Origin: an uncultured Collinsella sp.
Lineage (GTDB): Bacteria; Actinomycetota; Coriobacteriia; Coriobacteriales; Coriobacteriaceae
NCBI GenBank assembly: GCA_902496005.1
Contig: CABUZI010000049.1
Location: 1 to 11,948, forward strand
Length of the DNA stretch: 11,948 nt
Direction: 5' to 3'
The first letter of the stretch is position 1. The number at the start of each line of letters is the position of its first letter. Below are positions 1 through 7,689 of this stretch, one piece after another. Made by a program: the position numbers and the translations under genes. The notes under the pieces were generated by a model that was not told the origin of the DNA, made no database searches, and saw nothing but the letters and a program-made list of their open reading frames with translations.

Positions 1-1814
1 CACGACGTGCGGGTACAGTCGGGAGTCGTGACGCCCTCGAGCGAGCGACGGTACTCGCGCTCGAGGAAGCCGCGCGTGCAGCCGGGGCTCACGTGCTCCC
101 ACGGCAGGCGCCAGTCCAACTCGTAGGGCAGGTGCACGAGCTCATTGAGGTCGATGCCGTTTTTGGCAGCAGCTTCCTTCCAGTTATCGAGCGAGAAATG
201 CTCTACCCAGGCGTCAAAGCGAGAGCCCGAGCGCCAAGCATCGATGATGACGGGCGTCATGTCACGACCGGCGCGGGAAAGCGCGGCCTCGATGAGCGAG
301 GTCTCGGCATCGTGGTAATGCACGCGGACGGCACGGTTGCGAACGCTCGTGATAAGCAGCTTCTGGCGACGCTTGACGTCGTCGTAGTCGAGCTGCGGGC
401 ACCACTGGAACGGCGTGGCAGCCTTGGGGATAAAGACCGAAACCGAGATCGACACCGAAATCGAGCCGCGACGAGCCTTGGGCACCACGGAACGACCGAG
501 CTCCAGCACGTGATCGGCCAGATTGGCGATGGCCACGATGTCCTCGTCGCGCTCGCCGGGAAGGCCCATCATAAAGTAGAGCTTCATGCGATTCCAGCCG
601 GCCTCGAAGGCCGCCTTGGCCGCACGGTCCAGGTCCTCCTCGGTCACGTTCTTGTTAATGATGTCGCGCATGCGCTGGCTGCCGGCCTCGGGCGCGAACG
701 TCAGTCCGCCCTTCTTTTCGCCGGCGACCGACTCGGCCATATCCACGCCAAACGAATCCAGGCGCTGCGACGGAATAGACACGAGAATACCCGTATCCTC
801 CAAGCGACGGTTGAGCCTGCCGAGCACGTCGCGAATGCAGGAGTGGTCGGTCGTGGAGAGCGAGGTCAGCGACACCTCGTCATAGCCGGTCTTTTCCAGA
901 CCCTGAATCACCGACGAGACGATCTGGTCGGCCGAACGCTCACGCACCGGGCGATACGTCATGCCGGCCTGGCAAAAACGACAGCCGCGGGCGCAGCCGC
1001 GCAGGATCTCGATAGACAGGCGGTCGTGGACCAGCTGCGCATAGGGCACGCACGACTGCGACAGCGGATTCGTGGCGCCGAAATCCTCGACGACGCGCTT
1101 GTAGACCACGGCCGGCGCATCCTTGCCCTCACGCGGCACGGTGTAGCCATGCGGCGAGCAGGGCTCGTCGTGACGAACCTCATAGAGCGACGGCACGTAG
1201 TTGCCGGCAATGGATGCAAGCTGCTCGACAATCTGCGCGCGCGGGACCCCTTCGTCACGCAGGCGGCGATGCAGCTGGCAGGTTTCGAGCAGCGATTCCT
1301 CGCCCTCACCGATGAGGATGGCATCGAAGAAGGCCGCGTACGGCTCGGGGTTGTACACCGAGGGACCACCGGCGATGATAATGGGGTCGTCCTCGGTGCG
1401 GTCGGCCGCTAACAGCGGAATGCCAGCGAGGTCCAAAGCCTCGAGGAAGTTCGTCACCGCCATCTCGTGCGGCACATGCAGGCCGACGATATCAAACGAA
1501 GCGACCGGCGCTGCACCCTCGAGCGAGAGCAGCGGAATACCCGCCTCGCGCATGGCGTCACCCATATCGGGCCACGGCACATAGCCACGCTCGCAAGAGA
1601 TGCCCTCGGCCTGGTTAAGAATGTTGTAGAGGATGGCGATGCCCTGGTTGGGCAGACCAACCTCGTACACATCCGGGTAGATCAGGCAGCAACGGTAGTC
1701 GGCATCGGCCTTAGAAAGCGTGCCCCACTCGTGATCGATATAGCGGCTCGGCTTCTCGACCTTGGCGAGCAACGGCTCAATTAAATGAAAACAGTCTTGG
1801 TATGCAACGCGCAA
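1..1814 (-). CDS. TIGR03960-type radical SAM protein (3' end cut by window)
   Basis: The 604 visible residues form a B12-binding-like N-terminal domain followed by a radical SAM core. Seen: a KPSRYIDHEW segment (residues 21-30), the PDVYEVGLPNQG stretch (47-58), IIAGGPSVYNPEP (146-158) and IGEGEE (168-173) typical of this family, then the cluster motif GCARGCRFC with Cys274, Cys278 and Cys281 to bind a 4Fe-4S cluster and cleave S-adenosylmethionine. The frame is open to the window edge, where it reads TTPDC near the expected Cys-rich C-terminus, so probably little is missing. The start is TTG at 1814: it has AGGGG seven bases upstream and no in-frame ATG lies near. The gene follows the DUF697 gene by 10 bases and ends the visible elongasome operon. 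The substrate is unknown. In other bacteria the family is often next to a DUF2344 (TIGR03936) gene, which may lie just to the left. Family call strong; function open. Confidence 0.9.
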   Translation of the reverse strand, partial: MRVAYQDCFHLIEPLLAKVEKPSRYIDHEWGTLSKADADYRCCLIYPDVYEVGLPNQGIAILYNILNQAEGISCERGYVPWPDMGDAMREAGIPLLSLEGAAPVASFDIVGLHVPHEMAVTNFLEALDLAGIPLLAADRTEDDPIIIAGGPSVYNPEPYAAFFDAILIGEGEESLLETCQLHRRLRDEGVPRAQIVEQLASIAGNYVPSLYEVRHDEPCSPHGYTVPREGKDAPAVVYKRVVEDFGATNPLSQSCVPYAQLVHDRLSIEILRGCARGCRFCQAGMTYRPVRERSADQIVSSVIQGLEKTGYDEVSLTSLSTTDHSCIRDVLGRLNRRLEDTGILVSIPSQRLDSFGVDMAESVAGEKKGGLTFAPEAGSQRMRDIINKNVTEEDLDRAAKAAFEAGWNRMKLYFMMGLPGERDEDIVAIANLADHVLELGRSVVPKARRGSISVSISVSVFIPKAATPFQWCPQLDYDDVKRRQKLLITSVRNRAVRVHYHDAETSLIEAALSRAGRDMTPVIIDAWRSGSRFDAWVEHFSLDNWKEAAAKNGIDLNELVHLPYELDWRLPWEHVSPGCTRGFLEREYRRSLEGVTTPDCTRTS

Positions 1815-1821
1815 CGGAAAA

Positions 1822-1826
1822 CCCCT
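1822..1826 (-). promoter_or_regulatory. Ribosome binding site deciding the TTG start of the radical SAM gene
   Basis: AGGGG shares its first two bases with the TAG stop of the preceding gene and lies seven bases before TTG at 1814. It supports translation from TTG, directly coupled to the end of the DUF697 gene. Confidence 0.6.
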
Positions 1827-2754
1827 AAGCAGCGAGATCTGATGCGTCCTGATAGGACGCCATAGGACGGGTAGCGCCCGCGACCGTGGTCACCAGATCG
1901 CGAACGCGGGAGAACGTGGCAGTGACCACCTCGTTGGCGCGGCTGTAGTCGACATCGCGCTCGTAGAGCGAAACGAGCGCACGGCCCATGCCATAGGTGC
2001 CCGCGGCAGCAGTGAGCGCCTTGACGGCAAACCCAATATGAGGCGTCTGCTTGACGAGCGCGCGGGTGACCGCGCGGATCACAAGACCGCCGGCAAGCAC
2101 GCCCGCGACCTCGTAGCCGCGCTCAGGCTTAATGCCGCGTCCAAAGACGGCAGCGAGCTCAAAGAGCATGCCCACCTGCGCCAGCGCCATAACGGGATAA
2201 TCGGCGCCCGGCAAAAACACCAGCGCACCGGTCGCCATATTGGTGAGCGCGCACGAGGTGATGATACGATTGGCCGCCGCGATGCGCATGAATGCAAAGT
2301 TCGCCGCAAAAGCCGTTTCCTTGTCGGTGCGATCGAGAATCCAGCGGGCAAGCGTCTCGAGCAGATACGTCTTATCGGTTGCCGCTACCACGCCGAGCAT
2401 GGGCGTGGACTCCTCGATAAACGGCACCTCCACAGCAGACTCGGCAAGCACGCACACGGGCGCGCCGGCGATCACGAGCTCCTGCACGGCACTCTCCAAG
2501 CGGTCGGAACCACACGAGAGCACCAGCACCACATCGGTATCGGTCTTTGGAGCAATTCGCTCCTCCCCCAGACGCTCGACGCGCACAATACCCGAGGTCG
2601 TCTGCGGCACAAAGGCGTCACGCACCGTCTCGGCAAGAAAGCGCGAGGCGGACGAATCCAGATAGACCGAGACGCGCACCGGCGTATCGGAATCCTTCTT
2701 AACGGACGCGCCCATCTTAAAAGCGCGGGTCAGCTTATCTACGGGAATTTTCAT
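1825..2754 (-). CDS. DUF697-type membrane-associated protein without GTPase domain
   Basis: A 309-residue protein of unknown function. Residues about 26-140 look like a small alpha/beta domain: alternating hydrophobic strands (VRVSVYL, DVVLVLSC, APVCVLAE, MLGVVAA) and helices, with no P-loop or other GTPase motif. Residues about 150-268 resemble the DUF697 fold: LPGADYPVMALAQVGMLFEL (181-200), an AGVLAGGLVIRAVTRALV helix and an AAAGTYGMGRALVSLYE segment. DUF697 usually follows a Ras-like GTPase domain (YcjF, YeeP types); here that domain is absent. The hydrophobic helices suggest membrane association, with no signal peptide. ATG at 2754 has GGAGGGG six bases upstream, and the gene follows rodA by 18 bases. 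Its place between rodA and the radical SAM gene suggests a link to wall elongation or cell polarity, but this rests on location only. DUF697 assignment is from pattern, not a search. Confidence 0.75.
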   Translation of the reverse strand: MKIPVDKLTRAFKMGASVKKDSDTPVRVSVYLDSSASRFLAETVRDAFVPQTTSGIVRVERLGEERIAPKTDTDVVLVLSCGSDRLESAVQELVIAGAPVCVLAESAVEVPFIEESTPMLGVVAATDKTYLLETLARWILDRTDKETAFAANFAFMRIAAANRIITSCALTNMATGALVFLPGADYPVMALAQVGMLFELAAVFGRGIKPERGYEVAGVLAGGLVIRAVTRALVKQTPHIGFAVKALTAAAGTYGMGRALVSLYERDVDYSRANEVVTATFSRVRDLVTTVAGATRPMASYQDASDLAA

Positions 2755-2772
2755 AGCAAACCCCTCCAGCGG

Positions 2773-3999
2773 TTACGCGGCGCCCGAACGATGCCGCCAT
2801 ATGGATTGTACGATACCCACCGTCAGCAGCTGAATCATCATCGAAGACGAACCGAAGCTAATAAACGGCAGCGGAATACCGGTAATCGGCATCATACCGA
2901 TGCACATGCCGATGTTTTCGAAGGTCTGGAACGCCCACATACCAACGATGCCCACACACGAAAGACGCAAAAACAGCGACTCGCACTTAAAGGCGACGCG
3001 AATCGTCGAAAAGATCAGCAGCACGTAGAGACACAGGAGCAAAAAAGAACCGCAAAAGCCAAAGGTCTCGGACAGGAAGGCGAAGACGAAGTCGGTGTGG
3101 AACTCAGGCAGAAAGCCGCCGGCCGACTGCGTCGCATGACCCAAACCCTTACCAAAGAAGCCGCCCGAGCCAACGGCGATAAGCGACTGCTGCAGGTTGT
3201 AGGCATCGTCCGAATCGGCATTATCGGGGTCGATAAAGACCGTCAGACGGTTCATCTGATACTGCTTGATGAGCACATCGTGGCCGAGCAACGAATCAAA
3301 AACCGAATCGAGCGCCAGAACGAGGGCCACCAGGCCCACGAGCAGGGTCAGGGTCGACAGCACCCATTCGCGGCGTGCGCCGCTCATACAAATGACGATG
3401 GCGCCCGAAACAAGCACGACCAGGCCCGAGCCCAGGTCGCCCATGGCAACGACGGCCAAAAACGGAATGGACAGCATGCCGCAGAGCTTGACGTAGTCGC
3501 GAACGGTATCGATGCGACCGTTATACTGCGAGCCAAGCGTAGCAATAAAGAAGATGGTGATGAGCTTGGCAAGCTCAACCGGCTGGAACGTCAAACCGAT
3601 ACCGGGAATCTTGATCCAGCCCGTCATGCCCAGACCGCCCGTATAGGACAGGCCCGGAATCTTGGGCGAGAAGATCACGATCAGGTCGATGACGAGCAAC
3701 GCCGTCGAGAAATTGGAAATACCGCGCAGGTCGGTACGCCAGACCAACACCGCCAGCACCGCTCCGATGCCGATTCCCAGCAGATGGCGTGAGAACGAAG
3801 CATCGGCCTTAAACTGCGAAGCCGACCAGATGATGATGGCACCGTAGGCGACGAGCGCCACAGTGGCCACGAGCACACCGATATGCACCTTTTGGCGAAA
3901 CGTGCCGCGCGAGGCCGAAAGTTGCTTGTTGACGCGGTCCAGGCTGCTGCGAGAGCCAGTCTTGGTTGAACGGAACAGATCCGCCGGAGAAAAATCCAT
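2773..3999 (-). CDS. rodA: RodA, SEDS-family peptidoglycan glycosyltransferase
   Basis: RodA polymerises lipid II into glycan strands in the membrane, working with PBP2 in the elongasome. The 408 residues fit the family: a basic cytoplasmic N-terminus (1-38), then about ten hydrophobic spans. Family signatures are WIKIPGIGLTFQPVELAKL (128-146), the long outer loop with VFIDPD (254-259) and YNLQQSLIAVGSGGFFGKGLG (267-287), LPEFHTDFVFAFLSE (297-311) and PFISFGSSSM near the end. The catalytic Asp known from other RodA proteins should lie in the Asp-rich 257-265 stretch. Here the usual DPxGxGY spacing reads DSDDAY, so the exact residue is uncertain. ATG at 3999 follows AGGAGG by five bases; that site overlaps the mrdA stop, implying coupled synthesis of the partner pair. 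FtsW is the alternative, but pairing with PBP2 and mreBCD makes RodA much more likely. Confidence 0.95.
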   Translation of the reverse strand: MDFSPADLFRSTKTGSRSSLDRVNKQLSASRGTFRQKVHIGVLVATVALVAYGAIIIWSASQFKADASFSRHLLGIGIGAVLAVLVWRTDLRGISNFSTALLVIDLIVIFSPKIPGLSYTGGLGMTGWIKIPGIGLTFQPVELAKLITIFFIATLGSQYNGRIDTVRDYVKLCGMLSIPFLAVVAMGDLGSGLVVLVSGAIVICMSGARREWVLSTLTLLVGLVALVLALDSVFDSLLGHDVLIKQYQMNRLTVFIDPDNADSDDAYNLQQSLIAVGSGGFFGKGLGHATQSAGGFLPEFHTDFVFAFLSETFGFCGSFLLLCLYVLLIFSTIRVAFKCESLFLRLSCVGIVGMWAFQTFENIGMCIGMMPITGIPLPFISFGSSSMMIQLLTVGIVQSIWRHRSGAA

Positions 4000-4008
4000 C
4001 GCAACCTC

Positions 4009-6078
4009 CTATCGAACCGAAGAATCGCCCGAGGCCGAAGAGGTATCGGGCTCGTCATAAATCACACCGAGCACGTCGCGCACGACATGCATCGCGGTAT
4101 CTGAGCCGCCGCCGCCCTGCTCCAGGACAGTAGCGATGACATACTTGGGATCATCGGCCGGTGCATAGGCGCAGAACCACGCGTATTCGTCCTCGCCGCT
4201 TTTCTCGCCCGTGCCCGACTTGCCGTATACCTGCGGCGTCAGGGTGCCAAAGTGAGCCGCCAGGGACGTCGATGCCGTGTAAATCACGTCGTGCATGCCG
4301 TTGCGGACAAGAGCCAAATCCGAATCGCTGTTGATCTTGGCCTCCAGGCGCTTCTTCTTGCCCTTGCCGTTGTACTTATAGGCATCGCCGTCGCCATCGC
4401 GCGACACGGCAGACAAAAACACGTGAGGCACGTACTGTTTGCCGCCGTTGGCAAGACCCATATAGGCACACGCCATCTGCAGGGGCGTCACCAGGATGTC
4501 GCCCTGGCCGATGGCAATGTTGGTCATATCGCCGGCATTCCACTTGCGGTCCTCGGCAGAGGCGTCGGTGAAGTACGACTCTTTCCACTCGGCATCGGGA
4601 ATACGGCCCGCGCCCTCACTCGGCAGATCGATACCGCAGGTCTTACCTAGGCCCCAGCGACGAAAGACCTCCTGCAGGCCCTCGGAATGTTGCTCGTCAT
4701 AAAAGAACGCCTTGCCCATGTCGTAGAAGACGGGGTCGCACGAGTTGGCGATACCCGACTGCAGCGTCATGGTGCCGTGGCCGGAATGCAGCCAGCAGTA
4801 CTTGCCCCACGACTTGCCCAGCCCCGTCCAATAGCCCGTGCAGTTGGTCGTCTGCCCCGACGTGTAGGTTCCAAACTCAAGACCGGCCAGTGCCGAGAGC
4901 GGCTTGATGGTCGAGGCCGACATGTACTGTCCGCTAATGGCGCGGTTGAGCAGCGGGTGCGAACCCTTGTCATCATTGAGCTCGGTCCATACGTCATTTG
5001 AGACGCCGCCGATAAAGACGGACGGATCGAACTTGGGCTCGCTCGCCATGCCCAGGATCTCGCCATTGTTGGGATCGAGACACACCACGGCGCCGTTGCC
5101 GGCATTGCTGTAGCCAGTGGTCTTGGCAAGCTCGATAGCGCTCGCCAGCGCCGTCTCACAGGCCTGTTGGATCTTAAGGTCGAGCGTGAGCTTAATGTCG
5201 GAGCCGGCCTTCGCGGGCACGGCGCCGGCCTGACCGGTCACATTGCCCGAGGCATCGACCTTGACGGTCTGCTCGCCACGAATACCCTGCAGCAAGTTTT
5301 CGTAGTAGCTCTCAACGCCCGCCTGGCCCACGATATCGCCCGACTGGTACGTGATCTTGCCAGCAGAAGCATCATCATCGCCAGAGGTTTTCTTATTCTG
5401 AGCCTCGAGCTGCTCGGAGGTAATGGTGCCGGTATAGCCCAAGATATGGCATGCCGTCTCGCCATATGGATACTGGCGCTCGGTACGCTCGGCAATCTTG
5501 ACGCCCGGAAACTCGCCGGCATGCTCCTGAATATAGGCAACCGTGGAGCGACGGACATCCGTCGCGATGGTATGCAGGCTCTGGGCGCCCTCTGTATTGT
5601 CCTGAATATTGCGAAGGACCGCCACGTAAGGCATTCCAAGCACGTTGGCAAGATGGCGAACCAGAACCTCATCCTCGGCAAGGTCGCGGTAGGCCACGAC
5701 AGCAAGTGAGGGACGGTTCTGGACAAGTGCCACGCCATTGCGGTCGAGGATGCGGCCGCGCACAGCAGGAGTGGTAACGGTGCGAGTCTGATTACTATTG
5801 GCCTGCTTCTCGTAATAGTCCGACGAGACCATCTGCATGCCCCACAGCTTGACGGCAAGCGCCGCAAACATCGCGCCCACACCCGTGGTGAGGATGGAAA
5901 AACGGCCCTTAAAGGCGGTCGCCGCGGTATTGCCCTCGCCCTCGGTGGCGCGCGGGGCCGTCCCGTGCTGCGTATCGTAGGTAAAACGGGAATCGCCGCG
6001 ACGCATGATGACCAGCGCGACCACGATGGCCACAACCAGCACGATACCGGCGATAATAACCGTCAACTGGGAAGACAT
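4009..6078 (-). CDS. mrdA: Penicillin-binding protein 2 (MrdA), elongasome transpeptidase
   Basis: Class B PBP that cross-links peptidoglycan during lateral growth together with RodA. Of 689 residues, about 57-90 are the usual anchor and linker, followed by the pedestal domain (VRGRILDRNGVALVQNRPSL, 106-124) and the transpeptidase domain from about 290. Active-site motifs are visible: STIK with nucleophile Ser389 and Lys392, SCD at 446-448, and KSG at 620-622; KSG in place of KTG is common in PBP2. The usual PG before the nucleophile is SA here. Cys413, Cys428, His434 and Cys447 could form a metal site. An additional hydrophobic segment at residues 5-25 precedes the normal anchor, predicting two N-terminal spans. 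The start is well supported: GGGAGG seven bases before ATG at 6078. It lies 13 bases after mreD and 9 bases before rodA. A Ser/Asp-rich tail ends the protein. Confidence 0.95.
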   Translation of the reverse strand: MSSQLTVIIAGIVLVVAIVVALVIMRRGDSRFTYDTQHGTAPRATEGEGNTAATAFKGRFSILTTGVGAMFAALAVKLWGMQMVSSDYYEKQANSNQTRTVTTPAVRGRILDRNGVALVQNRPSLAVVAYRDLAEDEVLVRHLANVLGMPYVAVLRNIQDNTEGAQSLHTIATDVRRSTVAYIQEHAGEFPGVKIAERTERQYPYGETACHILGYTGTITSEQLEAQNKKTSGDDDASAGKITYQSGDIVGQAGVESYYENLLQGIRGEQTVKVDASGNVTGQAGAVPAKAGSDIKLTLDLKIQQACETALASAIELAKTTGYSNAGNGAVVCLDPNNGEILGMASEPKFDPSVFIGGVSNDVWTELNDDKGSHPLLNRAISGQYMSASTIKPLSALAGLEFGTYTSGQTTNCTGYWTGLGKSWGKYCWLHSGHGTMTLQSGIANSCDPVFYDMGKAFFYDEQHSEGLQEVFRRWGLGKTCGIDLPSEGAGRIPDAEWKESYFTDASAEDRKWNAGDMTNIAIGQGDILVTPLQMACAYMGLANGGKQYVPHVFLSAVSRDGDGDAYKYNGKGKKKRLEAKINSDSDLALVRNGMHDVIYTASTSLAAHFGTLTPQVYGKSGTGEKSGEDEYAWFCAYAPADDPKYVIATVLEQGGGGSDTAMHVVRDVLGVIYDEPDTSSASGDSSVR

Positions 6079-6091
6079 CTACGGGCCTCCC

Positions 6092-6658
6092 CTATTTGAG
6101 CTTGCGGGTCTTGGGCTTAAAGCGCATACCCGTCTGGCGTCCGCCACGTGCGGAGAATCCATAGCCGGACTGCGGCACGACGCCGGACATCAAAAACGGA
6201 ATGGCAACCAGACCCGTCAGGATCGAGGACGGCAGCGCATGGCCGAAGATCGCCACGACAAAGCTCGTCTCCAAACCCATAAACAGCAAGATGATGCTGT
6301 AAATCACATTAATGACGAGCGCAAAGGCGCCCACGGTGATGCCGCGCGCACTCGGGGTACCGCCCGTCTGACCGACGGCGCTGTGCACCAGGGCAAAAGA
6401 GCCCACGGTCAGCAGGAGCGACATAACGCCCACCGGCACGGCAGCGGAAAGATCATAGAACAAGCCGCTGCAAAAACCGCACACGACGGCACGGGTCGGG
6501 TCGCCCGAGAACACGCTTAGGCACACCAGGATAATCATGAAGTTGACGCGACCGCCCGCAATGGAGATCTGCGGCGCCAGGCCTGCCTGAAGCAGCACAC
6601 ACATAATGGCGGCGATTACAAACGTGCGGGAGCTCATCCCCTGCTCGTGTAGATCCAT
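6092..6658 (-). CDS. mreD: MreD, rod-shape membrane protein
   Basis: A small polytopic membrane protein of the elongasome that binds MreC and helps localise RodA and PBP2. About 188 residues; five or six hydrophobic spans are visible (for example VIAAIMCVLLQAGL, FMIILVCLSVF, GVMSLLLTVGSFALV, VGAFALVINVIYSIILLF and ILTGLVAIPFLM). The DPTRAVVCGFCSGLFYDL segment matches the family pattern of a short turn followed by GFxxGLxxDL. The C-terminus is basic and cytoplasmic. I chose ATG at 6658 over ATG at 6664, because the GGGGG at 6670-6666 is seven bases from the former and only one base from the latter. The call rests on size, topology, this motif and its place between mreC and mrdA, since MreD sequences diverge strongly. 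Confidence 0.9.
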   Translation of the reverse strand: MDLHEQGMSSRTFVIAAIMCVLLQAGLAPQISIAGGRVNFMIILVCLSVFSGDPTRAVVCGFCSGLFYDLSAAVPVGVMSLLLTVGSFALVHSAVGQTGGTPSARGITVGAFALVINVIYSIILLFMGLETSFVVAIFGHALPSSILTGLVAIPFLMSGVVPQSGYGFSARGGRQTGMRFKPKTRKLK

Positions 6659-6665
6659 GGACATG

Positions 6666-6670
6666 CCCCC
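6666..6670 (-). promoter_or_regulatory. Ribosome binding site favouring the second mreD ATG
   Basis: GGGGG begins in the mreC stop codon and sits seven bases before ATG 6658 but one base before ATG 6664. The spacing favours the start two codons further in. Confidence 0.55.
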
Positions 6671-7668
6671 TATTCGCTCGAGCCAGAATCGGTCGTCTCG
6701 GACGTGTCGGAACTGTCATCCGAACTCTCGTCCTTCGTCTTGGTCGCAGCGTCGCGCGACGTTCCCTGCGGCGTGCTGTTGGCCGTGCTCACGTCCTCAT
6801 CCGAGGCCGACTGTTCGTCGGTCAGCGAGGTGATGACCAGCACTTCCTCGTTGTTCTCGGCCGTGGTCTGGGCGCGCACCACAATGGTGTAGTACACATC
6901 GTTTGCCGATTTCTCGACCGACGAGACGGTGCCGAGCGGTAGACCCTTGGGGAACACGCCACCGATGCCCGAGGTCACGATGATGTCGCCAACCTTAACA
7001 TCGGAGTCGACGCTCACGTACTCAAGACGCAGCGTGCCGTCAGCCTGACCCTGCAGCATGCCCTGGGCGCGCGTGTCCTGTACCATGGCGGACACACCCG
7101 AGTTCTCGTCGCCAATCAGGCGCACGGTGGACGTTTTGGCCGAAACCTCGATGATCTGGCCGATAACACCGGCAGAACTCGTCACGGGCATGTTGATGGT
7201 AAGGCCGTCGGCAGAGCCCTTGTCGATGGTAACGGTCGAGGTCCAGGCATCGCCGGAGGCACCAACGATACGAGCAGCGGTCGATTTGAGGTTATAGGTC
7301 GACTGCAGGCCAACCAGCCCCTCCAGACGCTCGGCGGTCTTTTGAGCCTCGGAGAGCTCAGCAACCTTAGAGGTCAGTTCCTCGTTTTGCTTCTTGAGCT
7401 CGTCGAGCGTGTCCTGCGACGCCGTAAGGTTAGAGAACACGTTGCCAATCGCATTGAAGGGAGCCGCCACAGCCGAACCCACAAAGCGCACCGGCGAGGT
7501 AATCGTCGTTACGCCCGAACGCACGGCATGAATCGGTCCTGCCTCGCCCTCGCGGATGTAAAACGTGAGCAGCAACACCGAAATCAGGCTGAAAACAATC
7601 AACGGGCGCATACCCGTTGATTGTCGCTTGGTATTCAGATTTGTGGAGAAACCCGAAGATCGTGCCAA
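6670..7668 (-). CDS. mreC: MreC, rod-shape determining scaffold protein
   Basis: MreC is an outer-facing single-pass protein that joins MreB and MreD to PBP2. Of 332 residues, 20-38 form the membrane span, about 82-118 a dimerising coiled coil (LDELKKQNEELTSKVAEL), and about 125-282 the double beta-barrel domain with the family motifs IDKGSADGL (148-156), VIGQIIEV (168-175) and GDIIVTSGIGGVFPKGLPLG (227-246). Residues about 283-332 are an added tail rich in Ser, Thr, Asp and Glu with no predicted fold, which should lie outside the membrane. The start is TTG at 7668 with AAGGTGG seven bases upstream; the next in-frame ATG, codon 20, would start directly at the membrane span and has no such site. 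It follows mreB by 21 bases. Confidence 0.95.
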   Translation of the reverse strand: MARSSGFSTNLNTKRQSTGMRPLIVFSLISVLLLTFYIREGEAGPIHAVRSGVTTITSPVRFVGSAVAAPFNAIGNVFSNLTASQDTLDELKKQNEELTSKVAELSEAQKTAERLEGLVGLQSTYNLKSTAARIVGASGDAWTSTVTIDKGSADGLTINMPVTSSAGVIGQIIEVSAKTSTVRLIGDENSGVSAMVQDTRAQGMLQGQADGTLRLEYVSVDSDVKVGDIIVTSGIGGVFPKGLPLGTVSSVEKSANDVYYTIVVRAQTTAENNEEVLVITSLTDEQSASDEDVSTANSTPQGTSRDAATKTKDESSDDSSDTSETTDSGSSE

Positions 7669-7675
7669 ATGGAAT

Positions 7676-7682
7676 CCACCTT
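7676..7682 (-). promoter_or_regulatory. Ribosome binding site deciding the TTG start of mreC
   Basis: AAGGTGG lies seven bases before TTG 7668. This supports TTG over the in-frame ATG 19 codons further in, and keeps the basic cytoplasmic N-terminus of MreC. Confidence 0.6.
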
Positions 7683-7689
7683 TTGGAAA

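Noticed and set aside
93..1412. Long open plus-strand frame opposite the radical SAM gene
   Set aside because: It is Arg/His/Gly-rich with no recognisable motif, and the minus strand here carries clear family motifs including the CxxxCxxC cluster site. GC-rich third positions open such antisense frames.
2038..3792. 584-codon plus-strand frame opposite the DUF697 gene and rodA
   Set aside because: It spans two unrelated genes, is very rich in Arg, His, Gln and Asp, has no fold-like pattern, and lies against well-supported genes.
4376..4588. Short minus-strand frames inside mrdA and other genes as small genes
   Set aside because: They are alternative frames within strongly supported genes, with biased composition and no motifs.
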